Assembly (NCBI GenBank): GCA_040387755.1
Contig: JAZKDB010000002.1
Location: 1,550,001-1,614,000 of the forward strand
Direction of reading: 5' to 3'
DNA: 64,000 nt
Source: Rurimicrobium sp040387755
GTDB lineage: Bacteria > Bacteroidota > Bacteroidia > Chitinophagales > Chitinophagaceae
Shown: positions 43,971-53,035 of the stretch, piece by piece
How positions within the stretch are numbered: position 1 is the stretch's first letter
How the letters are laid out: every line of letters starts with the position of its first letter
Made by a program: the position numbers and the translations under genes
Notes under the pieces: generated by a model
Told to the model about the DNA's origin: nothing
Database searches by the model: none
What the model saw: only the letters and a program-made list of their open reading frames with translations

Positions 43971-45083
43971 CTATTCTATTACCAATTTTGATATAGAAGC
44001 TCCACCCTTATCGGTAGATAATCTAACAAAATATACTCCGTTTGCTATGGTAGAACAAAATTCCTGAGCACTCCATTGTATAGTATGGCTTCCAGCTATT
44101 TCATAACTTGAATATGACTTTGAAATTACTTGACCTAATGAATTGATTACCTGCATTTTAACAGTCGCATCTTCTTTAAGGGTAAAAGAAGTTTTTATTA
44201 TTGAGTTGTTCTTTGCAGGATTTGGATAAATACTGGTTTCAAGTTGATTCTCTGGCAGCTCATTTTTAATAGAAGCTGCTTTAGCCCATAATTTTAGTGG
44301 GAATTGTTCTGCATTCAAAATTTCCTTCTGATAACTCGCGGCAGCGCCATCATAAGCTACAAAGGCAATTACATTAATGTGGTCTTTATTCCAGGTAGCG
44401 GGGATAGTGAATGAAATATCCTGAGAATATGTGGTACCGACAACAGGTGTTGCAGGAATTACTGTTGCATATCCCCAGGCACCACCTAAAGCTTGGCGCA
44501 AAGTAGCATTATGATACCAATTTGCCAAGGGAGATGCTCCAGACTGAACAGCACTGGAGTAATTGTCTTGCTCATAAATCCCTGTGGCTGCAATGCTATC
44601 TTCTGTAAGATATACGTTCATTTTTAGAGGAATTCCTGCTGTTGGTTTTGTGGTAAATTTCACGTTCACCTTAGCAGAATAAGTTGCTCCTGTAATTTTA
44701 ATATTCGAAAAGCCAACACTTACTATGGCAGTCATAGCTGCACGTGTATTGAATGAGCTCGCCCATTGAGTTCTGCTCATTGGTATTTTAGCCTGGCTGG
44801 GAAATTTATTGCGATCAACTGCGCCATTCGGATATGAGGTAACATTTAAACCGGCATCAATTGCTGCACCATCAGAAATTTCCAATGCATCACCAATATG
44901 AGAGGCCACAGGAATAAATGTTGTAGGATAAGTGGCTAACAGGTCTTCTATAATTACTGTTCCTTCAGGACACCAGCCACACCAAGTGCCAGTAAAATCT
45001 TCAAGAATTACTTTTTTGACTTGTGCATTCGAAAGTCCAGCATTAAATAACAACGCTGCCAGAGGTAGTAATACTTTTTTCAT
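43971..45083 (-). CDS. Omp28-related T9SS cargo protein with thioredoxin-like CxxC
   Basis: The 370-residue secreted protein has a signal peptide (1-20) and an Omp28-type domain starting VILEDFTGTWCGWCPEG, a thioredoxin-like WCGWC motif. Beta-rich middle and a T9SS type A sorting domain follow (from about 283, LETSIYPNPAKNNSIIKTSF to ISKLVIE). It probably sits on the cell surface or outer membrane. It is a relative of the gene at 47768-49702. Confidence 0.9.
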   Translation of the reverse strand: MKKVLLPLAALLFNAGLSNAQVKKVILEDFTGTWCGWCPEGTVIIEDLLATYPTTFIPVASHIGDALEISDGAAIDAGLNVTSYPNGAVDRNKFPSQAKIPMSRTQWASSFNTRAAMTAIVSVGFSNIKITGATYSAKVNVKFTTKPTAGIPLKMNVYLTEDSIAATGIYEQDNYSSAVQSGASPLANWYHNATLRQALGGAWGYATVIPATPVVGTTYSQDISFTIPATWNKDHINVIAFVAYDGAAASYQKEILNAEQFPLKLWAKAASIKNELPENQLETSIYPNPAKNNSIIKTSFTLKEDATVKMQVINSLGQVISKSYSSYEIAGSHTIQWSAQEFCSTIANGVYFVRLSTDKGGASISKLVIE

Positions 45084-45275
45084 TTGTATAAATATTTTAT
45101 GGCCAAACTTAATAATAAAAATGTAAAGATTTTTATTATTAATACACTTATTTATAATATAAATATATAAAATAATGCTTCGTTTTTTTGTTTGAATTTC
45201 TCATGCAGGTACTATCTTTTGAGTACCTCTTACTCTAATAGAGTAAATAAAGAAAAATGTTATAAAACTATCAAC

Positions 45276-47504
45276 TTAAAACCTCAAACCGATACCGGCC
45301 AGAAAATATCTCCCTGCCTGAGGATAGTAATAATTACTTACAGTAGTTGCGCCACCACTGATGTAAGTATAATTGTAACCATTATTTTCATAAAGGCGAT
45401 TCAAAACATTGTATACCGCAAACGTGAGTATGATATCTGAATGTTCCTTTATCCTGAAAATATACCGGGCACGTAAATCAAAAAGTGTATAATCACAGAT
45501 ACTACGAGCCTTATCGCTTGTATTATCCAGATATTGACGTCCTACATGCTTAGTCAGAAGGTTTAATTCTAAAGCGCGTAATCCACCATATCTGAAATGT
45601 AAAAACGGCTTGAAATCAAAGTCTGCAGAGGCAATATAATTTGGAGAAAAAGCGATATTGGTATTGCTATGTGCAATGAGTTTTTGATTGCCATTGTCAT
45701 AATCGTCAATATACTCGTTGAAGTTTTTAATCTTGTTTTGAGAAAAGGTCATATTACCAGAAATATTCAGCCATTTGGTGGCTTTCAGCCTGGCTACCAA
45801 TTCAAGCCCTGTGCGATAACTTTTATCAACATTTACCCTTGTATAAGCACCCACGTCATTGATTTGTCCGTTAAGCACAAGTTGGTCTTTGTAACTCATT
45901 AAATAAAAATTAGTCAATAAGCTCCATTTCTTTTGCGTAAGCTCATATCCTGCTTCGATGTTCACCATTTGCTCTGGTCTAGGTATATTTGTGGGTGATG
46001 CCTCAAAATCATTCCTATTTGGTTCCTTATGGGCAATAGCAAACGAAGCATAAATTCTTTGTTGGTGATTACGCTCGTCCTGTAGCATGTAATTAGCACC
46101 TGCCTTGGGATTAAAAAAAGTGTAATCGACAGCGGGTTTAAGCGTAGCATTTTTTCTGAATCCATTCATGAAATAAGAGACTGTCCTGATTTGTGCGTCC
46201 GCATACAAAGTCAATTTTTTGTTTGCAGCATATTGCAGTTTTACATACTGGTTAAAATCGTTTTTCATCGCATCATTACGATACCAGCTATGATCTGAAG
46301 GCACACCCTTTTCAGCCCATTTTACAAATCCATAATGAAGGCCGGAATACTGCGATACCGAACCTCCAATATTGATCTGAACTTTATTTTTGGCATATTG
46401 AAGCGAATAAAGCCCACCATAGTAATAGTTATCCAGCCATAACTGACGAACCATATCTGTATTTAAAAAAGTATCGCCTGCAGGAGTAATAAAATTGGGC
46501 AAGTCATAATTCTTGTATTTTTCAGCTAAACGATACTCTTCATAATATCCTTTTCCTCTGGTCAGAAACAAACCAATGTTTCCTGCCCAATATTTATTGA
46601 AGTTATGATCCAGAAAAGCCTGATAATAGGTCTGCATATAATTATCCGTTTGATTATCATAGAAAGTACCATCAGCTTTTTGACCCAATTCGTTATACCT
46701 GCGATTGGACCTAAGTGAATCCTGCATCACTCCATTCCAGGCTTGCCCAGTCTTTTCAGTACCTGTCAACATTTGAAAGCGAAACTTTGTTTGTTCCTGA
46801 ATTTGCCAGCTGGCAATTATCTGCGCTGCTTTCAAATCGCTCGCCGAACGCAGCATATAGCCGTCAGAGTTAATCTTTGAAAGCCTCACATCAAATACCC
46901 ACCCATTAGACAACAATCCTGTACCTGCTTTTAAGGTGTATTTTTGCGTATTAAAACTACCAAGGCTAATATTAAATTCCCCTGAAGCTTTGCTACTTTG
47001 CTCCATATTGCTAATACTCATAGTAGCTCCAAAAGCTGCTCCACCATTGGTAGAAGACCCTACTCCACGTTGTAATTGAATACTAGCCGCCGAAGATGCC
47101 AAGTCTGGCAAATTGACGAAGAATGTACCCTGCGATTCTGCATCATTTACGGGCACACCATTCAAGGTTACATTTGTTCTCGTGCCATCAGTACCTCTTA
47201 TTCTTAACGAAGTATACCCTACTCCACCTCCTGCATCTGAGCTGCTCACGGCAGAGGGTGTCATCTGCAGCAAGATTGGTAAATCCTGACCTAGATTTTG
47301 CACCTCAATATCCTGTTTTGTTACATCTGTTTTCGAGAAAGGGCTATTAGCTCCTGCTCTCAAAGAACGCACTTCAATTGTCTGGAGTACCCGGGGGATT
47401 TTGGGGGTGATTTCTACTGAGTCAACCTCCTGTGCAATCGAGACAAGTGGCAAGGTTGTTGCGATAAAAAGCATCGCTAATTTTGTGTTGATTTTTTGCG
47501 CCAT
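45276..47504 (-). CDS. TonB-dependent receptor for thiamine uptake
   Basis: I use the ATG at 47504 (MAQKINTKLAML); an upstream in-frame Met at 47567 overlaps the riboswitch. The 742-residue outer-membrane receptor has a signal peptide, a plug domain with SLRIRGTDGTRTNVTLNGVP and GVGSSTNGGAAFGATM, and a 22-strand barrel ending GIGLRF. Function is taken from the TPP riboswitch in its leader, the established sign of thiamine-related outer-membrane receptors in Bacteroidota. No inner-membrane PnuT-like or thiamine kinase gene follows here. Confidence 0.93.
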   Translation of the reverse strand: MAQKINTKLAMLFIATTLPLVSIAQEVDSVEITPKIPRVLQTIEVRSLRAGANSPFSKTDVTKQDIEVQNLGQDLPILLQMTPSAVSSSDAGGGVGYTSLRIRGTDGTRTNVTLNGVPVNDAESQGTFFVNLPDLASSAASIQLQRGVGSSTNGGAAFGATMSISNMEQSSKASGEFNISLGSFNTQKYTLKAGTGLLSNGWVFDVRLSKINSDGYMLRSASDLKAAQIIASWQIQEQTKFRFQMLTGTEKTGQAWNGVMQDSLRSNRRYNELGQKADGTFYDNQTDNYMQTYYQAFLDHNFNKYWAGNIGLFLTRGKGYYEEYRLAEKYKNYDLPNFITPAGDTFLNTDMVRQLWLDNYYYGGLYSLQYAKNKVQINIGGSVSQYSGLHYGFVKWAEKGVPSDHSWYRNDAMKNDFNQYVKLQYAANKKLTLYADAQIRTVSYFMNGFRKNATLKPAVDYTFFNPKAGANYMLQDERNHQQRIYASFAIAHKEPNRNDFEASPTNIPRPEQMVNIEAGYELTQKKWSLLTNFYLMSYKDQLVLNGQINDVGAYTRVNVDKSYRTGLELVARLKATKWLNISGNMTFSQNKIKNFNEYIDDYDNGNQKLIAHSNTNIAFSPNYIASADFDFKPFLHFRYGGLRALELNLLTKHVGRQYLDNTSDKARSICDYTLFDLRARYIFRIKEHSDIILTFAVYNVLNRLYENNGYNYTYISGGATTVSNYYYPQAGRYFLAGIGLRF

Positions 47505-47567
47505 TACTGGTTTTGTTTTAATAAAAAAATAAAACGAGGCGCTAATGCACAATGAGTTATAGCTCAA

Positions 47568-47650
47568 AATGGATTCCTAAACGGCATTATCCGTTCGAGG
47601 TTCAGCGGGTATAATCTCAGCCTGTATATTGGGCACCCCGTGCAATTAAA
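47568..47650 (-). promoter_or_regulatory. TPP riboswitch (THI element)
   Basis: The minus strand reads ACGGGGTGCCC, then GGCTGAGATTATACCCGC, TGAACCTCGAACGGATAATG and CCGTTTAGGAATCC, the well-known CUGAGA/ACCC/GAACCUGAU-like/GGAUAAUGCC order of the thiamine pyrophosphate aptamer. It lies about 65 nt before the TonB receptor start. High TPP would lower receptor synthesis. Confidence 0.95.
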
Positions 47651-47663
47651 ATCAATTGCAAAG

Positions 47664-47694
47664 CAAAAGTAGTGATTGATTTTTCAATCAGCAA
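47664..47694 (-). promoter_or_regulatory. Promoter of the riboswitch-controlled receptor gene
   Basis: On the minus strand TTG (complement of 47692-47694), 20 bp, then TACTTTTG (complement of 47664-47671). The transcript would start just upstream of the aptamer. Confidence 0.75.
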
Positions 47695-47767
47695 AAGAAA
47701 AATAAAAAACATATTGTACACTTTGAATTAAAAAATTCTTAAATTGCAATTCTAAAATTATTCAACA

Positions 47768-49702
47768 ATGAAAAAATTATTACTAATTGCTGCAACGCTT
47801 GGTATTGCAGTTTCAAGCAATGCGCAGTCGCGCCTCTCGCTTTACGAAGAATTCTCGGGAGAGAATTGCGCTCCTTGCGCAGCATCTAATCCCGGCCTTT
47901 GGACTTTGCTTACTACTGGTGCAAACCCAACAAAAATCCTGTTGATTAAGTATCAAAGCCCAATTCCATCTGCGGGTCCAATCTACAATGCATATAAAAC
48001 TGTTACTGACAACAGAATGACTTATTACTCTGTTCCTTTCGCTCCATATGGTAGATTGAATGGTACGGGCCTTGGTACTGGTACTGCTGCAAGTGGAAGC
48101 CCCGGCCATATTGCTAATCTTATTCAAGCAGATATTGATGCTGCTACAACAGCAGGTTCTCCTTTTAAAGTAACTGTTACAGCTAATTATAATGCTACAG
48201 GAGATTCTATTTACACAACAGTTAAAGTTGATTGTATTGCTGCTTATTCTGGCACTACAATGAAATTGCGTATTGGAATGATTGAACATCTTGTATACGC
48301 TACAGCTCCGGGCACTAATGGTGAAAAAGATTTTCACAATGTAGTTCGTGAAATGTATCCTGATGCAAATGGTACTACCATCGCTAATACGTGGACTGTG
48401 GGTATGACACAAACCTATACAATTGGCGGTTTAGTGAAATCCTTTGTTAAAAAATCAAGTGGACCACAAATGGTAGCTTGGCTTCAGGATGACGCTACAA
48501 AAGCTATCCCTCAAGCAGGTGTTTCTGCTGCATTACCAACTACATTTGCTACTAACGCAACTGCTAACCCTGTTTCATTGCCTGGAACTATCAATTGTGT
48601 TGGGGCTACTTTATCAGCACCAACAGTTAATTTGAAAAACTCAGGAACAGCAACTACCCTTACTTCTGCAACTATTTATTACAGAGTAGGTACAGGAGCT
48701 TGGGCCAACAAAGCATGGTCTGGTTCTTTAGCTCCAGGAGCTTCAACTATGGTAACATTAAATCCAATTACACTTCCTGCAACTGCCGGAGACTATGTGA
48801 TTACCGATTCTGTGGTTCTTACAGTTGTTGACCAAGATAAAGCTGACAACGTTTCAAGTTCAGTAGTTACTGTTGTTTCAACAGCCCCTAAAGCCATACC
48901 TTACACAAACGATTTCGAAGCAAGTGGCTTCCCTACAGGGTATACTGCTTATGATTTAGATGGTTCTGGTAGTATCTGGATTAACGGTTCGGGTGGAGCA
49001 GGAAGCACTTATTGCCATAGTGGTATATACATGCCATGGTTTAAATTAAGTACTTATTCTACTGGCGCAACGAGTATCCTCGTAATGCCTACTCCTGCTA
49101 TCTCTGGTAATGTGGCTTTGGATTTCTGGGAAGCATATGCTCAAACAAGTAGTTCAAGTAATGACAAATTGGAAGTAGTTTATTCTACTAACTGTGGAAC
49201 AAGCTGGACCTCTCTATGGAGTGCTACTGGTTCTGCTCATGCTACTACAGCCGCAACTTCAACATATTGGTTGCCTGACAGAACTGCAACTCCAAGCGGT
49301 TGGGTTAAACGTTCTTTAAGCTTAAATTCATTGCCTGCAGGATCTATTCTTGGTTTCAGAGCAACTGACGGCGGTGGTAACAACTTGTTTATCGATGACG
49401 TAAACGTACGTGCAGGACTAAGTATCAAAGGCGAGAATTTGGTTGTTAATGCAATTACAGTTAGCCCAAATCCTGCTAAAGATTTTGCTACACTTTCTTT
49501 CCATTTAAACGAATCTTCAAATGTAGATGTACAAGTTGTAGATGCTCTTGGAAGAGTTGTTGTAAATCAAAACAATTCAAATATGACCTCTGGAGCTCAA
49601 GAAGTTAGAATTAACACTTCTGATCTTGCTGCTGGTTTGTATTTAATTAAAGTTTCAACCGGAGATAACACTATTACAGAACGTCTTTCTGTAGTAAAAT
49701 AA
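47768..49702 (+). CDS. Large T9SS cargo protein with Omp28-like CxxC and jelly-roll domains
   Basis: The 644-residue secreted protein has a signal peptide (1-19) and an Omp28-like N-terminal part with EEFSGENCAPCAASNPG (a CxxC pair). Ig-like strands (about 255-375) follow, then a choice-of-anchor/MAM-like jelly roll (about 378-555, NDFEASGFPTGYTAYDLDG, NLFIDDVNVRAG). A T9SS type A sorting domain closes it (from about 565, ITVSPNPAKDFATLSF to TERLSVVK). It lies divergent from the thiamine receptor. A strong terminator follows. Confidence 0.9.
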   Translation: MKKLLLIAATLGIAVSSNAQSRLSLYEEFSGENCAPCAASNPGLWTLLTTGANPTKILLIKYQSPIPSAGPIYNAYKTVTDNRMTYYSVPFAPYGRLNGTGLGTGTAASGSPGHIANLIQADIDAATTAGSPFKVTVTANYNATGDSIYTTVKVDCIAAYSGTTMKLRIGMIEHLVYATAPGTNGEKDFHNVVREMYPDANGTTIANTWTVGMTQTYTIGGLVKSFVKKSSGPQMVAWLQDDATKAIPQAGVSAALPTTFATNATANPVSLPGTINCVGATLSAPTVNLKNSGTATTLTSATIYYRVGTGAWANKAWSGSLAPGASTMVTLNPITLPATAGDYVITDSVVLTVVDQDKADNVSSSVVTVVSTAPKAIPYTNDFEASGFPTGYTAYDLDGSGSIWINGSGGAGSTYCHSGIYMPWFKLSTYSTGATSILVMPTPAISGNVALDFWEAYAQTSSSSNDKLEVVYSTNCGTSWTSLWSATGSAHATTAATSTYWLPDRTATPSGWVKRSLSLNSLPAGSILGFRATDGGGNNLFIDDVNVRAGLSIKGENLVVNAITVSPNPAKDFATLSFHLNESSNVDVQVVDALGRVVVNQNNSNMTSGAQEVRINTSDLAAGLYLIKVSTGDNTITERLSVVK

Positions 49703-49721
49703 TTTCCAAGTTAAAATGATT

Positions 49722-49754
49722 AAAAAGCACCCCGAAATTCGGGGTGCTTTTTTT
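49722..49754 (+). terminator. Rho-independent terminator after the 644-residue T9SS protein gene
   Basis: Arms AAAAGCACCCCGAA and TTCGGGGTGCTTTT are followed by T residues. Confidence 0.92.
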
Positions 49755-49787
49755 TATGGAAGAAAATCTCATTGGCACATATTTTGA

Positions 49788-49795
49788 TACCTTTG
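49788..49795 (+). promoter_or_regulatory. -7 box of the fumarylacetoacetate hydrolase family gene
   Basis: TACCTTTG fits TAnnTTTG, 19 bp before the ATG at 49815. A TTG at 49772-49774 is closer than usual (13 bp). Confidence 0.45.
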
Positions 49796-49814
49796 CCCCA
49801 CAAAAAAAAGAGTA

Positions 49815-50831
49815 ATGAAATTAGCAACCTATAGCAAAAACGGACAACAGCAACTTGCTTTACTGATTGATGGCAAATTGTATGATACTAATAAATTAAA
49901 TCCTGAATTGCCCAATAACATGAAAGCAATGTTGAATAATTGGGAAATCAACAGCGCTATTGCCCGCAAAGCAGAAGCGGATATTAAAAAGGGTATTAAT
50001 AGCATTACTGCAGACGCTGAATTTGCAACGGCTGCGCTAATGGCACCTGTGCCTGAACCTACATCATGCCGCGATGGCTATGCCTTTCGCCAGCATGTTG
50101 CAGCAGCCAGACGCAACAGGAAAGTAGATATGATTGCAGAGTTTGATCATTATCCTATATTTTACTTTACCAATCACAATGCCATACAGGGCCCCGGTGA
50201 AATAGTGTGTATGCCTGACCATTTTCAGAAACTGGATTTCGAATTGGAGGTATCTGTTGTATTGGGCAAAAAAGGCCGGAATTTTACGGCTGCCGAAGCA
50301 GACCAGTATATTGCAGGCTATATGATCATGAATGACATGAGCGCCCGTACTCTTCAAATGGAAGAAATGTTATTGAACCTTGGACCTGCGAAAGGGAAAG
50401 ATTTCAGTACTGTTATTGGCCCAATCATGGTTACTCCTGATGAATTGGAACCTTATAAAATCCCGACCAAAAACAAGCATGTTGGCAATACCTATTATCT
50501 GGGCATGACCTGTAAGGTAAATGGCGTTATCGTCAGCGAAGGAAATATGGGCGATATGGATTGGACTTTTGCAGAGATTATTGAGCGTTGTGCCTATGGC
50601 GTGGATGTATTGCCTGGTGATGTAATTGGTAGTGGAACAGTTGGTACCGGTTGTTTTCTGGAGTTAAATGGCACAGGATTACTAAACGACCCTAACTATA
50701 AAGTACAATGGTTGCAACCCGGAGATGTAGTAACTATGGAAATAGACGGATTGGGAATATTGAGTAATACAATTGTTGCAGAAAAAACAGAATGGAGCAT
50801 CCTGAATGAAAAGAAAAAATTCATTTCATAA
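49815..50831 (+). CDS. Fumarylacetoacetate hydrolase family protein
   Basis: The 338-residue cytoplasmic protein carries the FAH fold: PTSCRDGYAFRQHVAAARRN, YPIFYFTNHNAIQGPGE, the metal-binding LDFELEVSVVLGKKGRNF, MIMNDMSARTLQMEE, and SGTVGTGCFLELNGTGL. These enzymes hydrolyse or decarboxylate beta-diketo acids with a Mg or Ca ion. The exact substrate is open. No homogentisate-pathway genes are nearby. The flanking terminators show it is monocistronic. Confidence 0.93.
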   Translation: MKLATYSKNGQQQLALLIDGKLYDTNKLNPELPNNMKAMLNNWEINSAIARKAEADIKKGINSITADAEFATAALMAPVPEPTSCRDGYAFRQHVAAARRNRKVDMIAEFDHYPIFYFTNHNAIQGPGEIVCMPDHFQKLDFELEVSVVLGKKGRNFTAAEADQYIAGYMIMNDMSARTLQMEEMLLNLGPAKGKDFSTVIGPIMVTPDELEPYKIPTKNKHVGNTYYLGMTCKVNGVIVSEGNMGDMDWTFAEIIERCAYGVDVLPGDVIGSGTVGTGCFLELNGTGLLNDPNYKVQWLQPGDVVTMEIDGLGILSNTIVAEKTEWSILNEKKKFIS

Positions 50832-50849
50832 TTAAATTTCTGAGTGATT

Positions 50850-50892
50850 AAAACCTGAATGGGGGCGCCAAAGGCGCCCCCATTCAGGTTTT
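50850..50892. terminator. Strong bidirectional terminator
   Basis: Perfect 20-bp arms (AAAACCTGAATGGGGGCGCC and its complement) around an AAA loop, with T runs on both sides, sit between two convergent genes. Confidence 0.95.
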
Positions 50893-50919
50893 CTAAAATA
50901 TTCAACTATAATTAAAAAA

Positions 50920-52560
50920 TTACTCCTTCACAAAATGCTGGGTCATTATTTGCATTCCATCAAAATATACAATTGAGTAAATACCTGCTGCCAGAGTGCT
51001 GATATTGATTTCATACTGCTGATTATTCTTACTCATGGGCAATTGAATGGTTTTGCCTAATGCATCGATAATGCGGATACTTTCGTCTTTATTTGCTTTG
51101 CCCAAGGTCTCAACAAACAATACGCTTTCGGCAGGATTAGGATACAGCTTAAAGGCTTTTGAGGCAAGCTCTTTTTCAGATACACTTAATGGCAAAGGAT
51201 TCCAGTAAACTTTCCAGGCAGTATCAGCAAGGTCTGTAATAGGTTTAAAGGAAGAAATAGGGCAAGTATAGCCTAAAGTATCTGTTGCCATAAAAGCCAT
51301 AGCAATTTTTGTTTTGGTACCGGGCTGAAAAATATAATCGCCTGAAGCGATTACATACCTTTGATCTCCGGGAGGCATTTTCTTGTCACACATTTCTGCT
51401 CCACCCGAAATTGGAAATACATATTTACCTGCAGCCATAGGAATACCGTCTGCATTCTTTGCATGCATATAATTATTGTATTCAGTATCCACACGGGGGT
51501 TTCTGGTTGGCGTACCAGATTCATTTCTGAAATAAGTAAAACTACCTGCAGCTAACAGCGCTGATGGATAAACATCGCCCGGCATTTCTACAAAACTTAA
51601 TCCGGTGATTGGGGGATGACTGCCATAAGAATTGGCACCATTGGCGCCATCTGGCATAACTGCGTTGTATTCAATACCCATACGATGCGATGAATCAAAA
51701 GCGATATAATCATCAAAAGGATTGCCTAAATCTGCATCCGAAAACAATCCAAATCTGAAATCACTGTACCGCTCTGTCGATTTATTAAACATCGTAAATT
51801 CATAAAATACAATTCTGTCTACATCTGTGCCTCTGCTATATCCGTAAGCCATTGCATTATACTGTATTTTAAGCGGTAAACCTTTTGAGGCAGTACGTGA
51901 AGGACCATTATCATTAAAGACCCACCAAAGCATCTGATCTCCTTTTATGTTGGGATAATCGCCATCCTTCCAATTATATTTCCCATCCCCATTTACATCT
52001 ACAAAGGGAGCAAAATCCTGTGTTGCAACACCTGCCAATAATAATTGAGGTAATGATGCCCCAGCATTTCCTTTAGCATCCACATTACCTGATGCCGGCC
52101 ATTGTTTGATTACATCAAACTTTGCCGCTGTAATTGCTGCAGCTCCTCCTGTTGCAAACAGACTTTTAAAATTGCTGATGGTACTGGCATCCACTTTCCA
52201 TATTTTAGCCCAATCGGTACTTGCAGAACTGCTTATGGAGCCTGAAGCATCCAAGGGACCGGGGAAGTAGTCAATACCTACTGAACTAAACAATTGTGCA
52301 GAAAGGTGCAGCTTGCCCAAATCATCCATTCCGGACATCCAGATACTGGCCATATAACTGGCATGTTTGCCACTTCCTTTCGGATACTCACATGCGGGCT
52401 GAGAAGAGGCAGGGTCATACCACATATCACCATGAACCATGTGTTTGATGTTGAATAAATTCACATCTAGTTGTTCGCTAAATGTTGAGACTTGTGCCTG
52501 ACTCTTGTTTCCAAATAGAAGAATCATTGTCAGCAGGCTGAGTAGCTTAAATTTTTTCAT
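50920..52560 (-). CDS. T9SS type A sorting-domain protein of unknown function
   Basis: The 546-residue secreted protein has a signal peptide (1-22) and an N-terminal half with LDVNLFNIKHMVHGDMWYDP, YPKGSGKHASYMASIWMSG and DWAKIW. This pattern occurs in many Bacteroidota secreted proteins found on the cell surface, without known activity. A DVNGDGKYNWKDGDYPNIKG segment (about 187-206) resembles a Ca-binding dockerin-type loop. From about 462 a type A sorting domain follows (KLYPNPAESVLFVETLG). Confidence 0.88.
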   Translation of the reverse strand: MKKFKLLSLLTMILLFGNKSQAQVSTFSEQLDVNLFNIKHMVHGDMWYDPASSQPACEYPKGSGKHASYMASIWMSGMDDLGKLHLSAQLFSSVGIDYFPGPLDASGSISSSASTDWAKIWKVDASTISNFKSLFATGGAAAITAAKFDVIKQWPASGNVDAKGNAGASLPQLLLAGVATQDFAPFVDVNGDGKYNWKDGDYPNIKGDQMLWWVFNDNGPSRTASKGLPLKIQYNAMAYGYSRGTDVDRIVFYEFTMFNKSTERYSDFRFGLFSDADLGNPFDDYIAFDSSHRMGIEYNAVMPDGANGANSYGSHPPITGLSFVEMPGDVYPSALLAAGSFTYFRNESGTPTRNPRVDTEYNNYMHAKNADGIPMAAGKYVFPISGGAEMCDKKMPPGDQRYVIASGDYIFQPGTKTKIAMAFMATDTLGYTCPISSFKPITDLADTAWKVYWNPLPLSVSEKELASKAFKLYPNPAESVLFVETLGKANKDESIRIIDALGKTIQLPMSKNNQQYEINISTLAAGIYSIVYFDGMQIMTQHFVKE

Positions 52561-53035
52561 TGGAATCAGATTTTTATGTTGAATAATAATACGGATTAGA
52601 TTTCAATATAAATATAGTATATTACTTTTATAATTTCTATTTTTCAGTAAAAATTAAAAGCGAATAGTATATACTATTCGCTTCAATGTTTTTTGGGGGG
52701 AGGGGTAATAGGGGCTTTCTTAAAAAGAAAATGTGATTTTTTTTGAAAGCGCAAGTGAAGAGGAGGTGCTCTTCACTTGCACAATCTGATAAGTTTCAAT
52801 TGTACGAGTTGTTTGCTTTAGGTTAAAGAGACTCGTGCGATGAAAATCTTATTGGTTTAATGAAGTAACAATCCAAGATTCCGACAAACTTGTTTCATTA
52901 CAATCCAAAAGTAAAATGGAGTGCACGAATAACCTGAGTTATTTAACGAACGGTAGGTTTTTTCTAACGAACGGTAAAAAAGGGGGGTAAAAAAGGTTAT
53001 ATTCGGAAAAAACGCATAAGTTCCAAGTACGTTTT
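52561..53035. other. 475-bp intergenic region rich in hairpins and direct repeats
   Basis: No gene is seen. Three structures stand out: a perfect 26-bp palindrome at 52658-52683 (arm AAGCGAATAGTAT); a hairpin with perfect 12-bp arms GCAAGTGAAGAG at 52751-52780 and a 6-nt loop, with no T run on either side; and two exact copies of TAACGAACGGTA at 52944 and 52965 enclosed by CGAATAACCT (52926) and AGGTTATATTCG (52994). The first may terminate the miaA transcript (T-rich on the minus strand). The others are unexplained. Confidence 0.7.

Noticed and set aside
52751..52780. A rho-independent terminator
   Set aside because: The hairpin is perfect but no T run follows on either strand.
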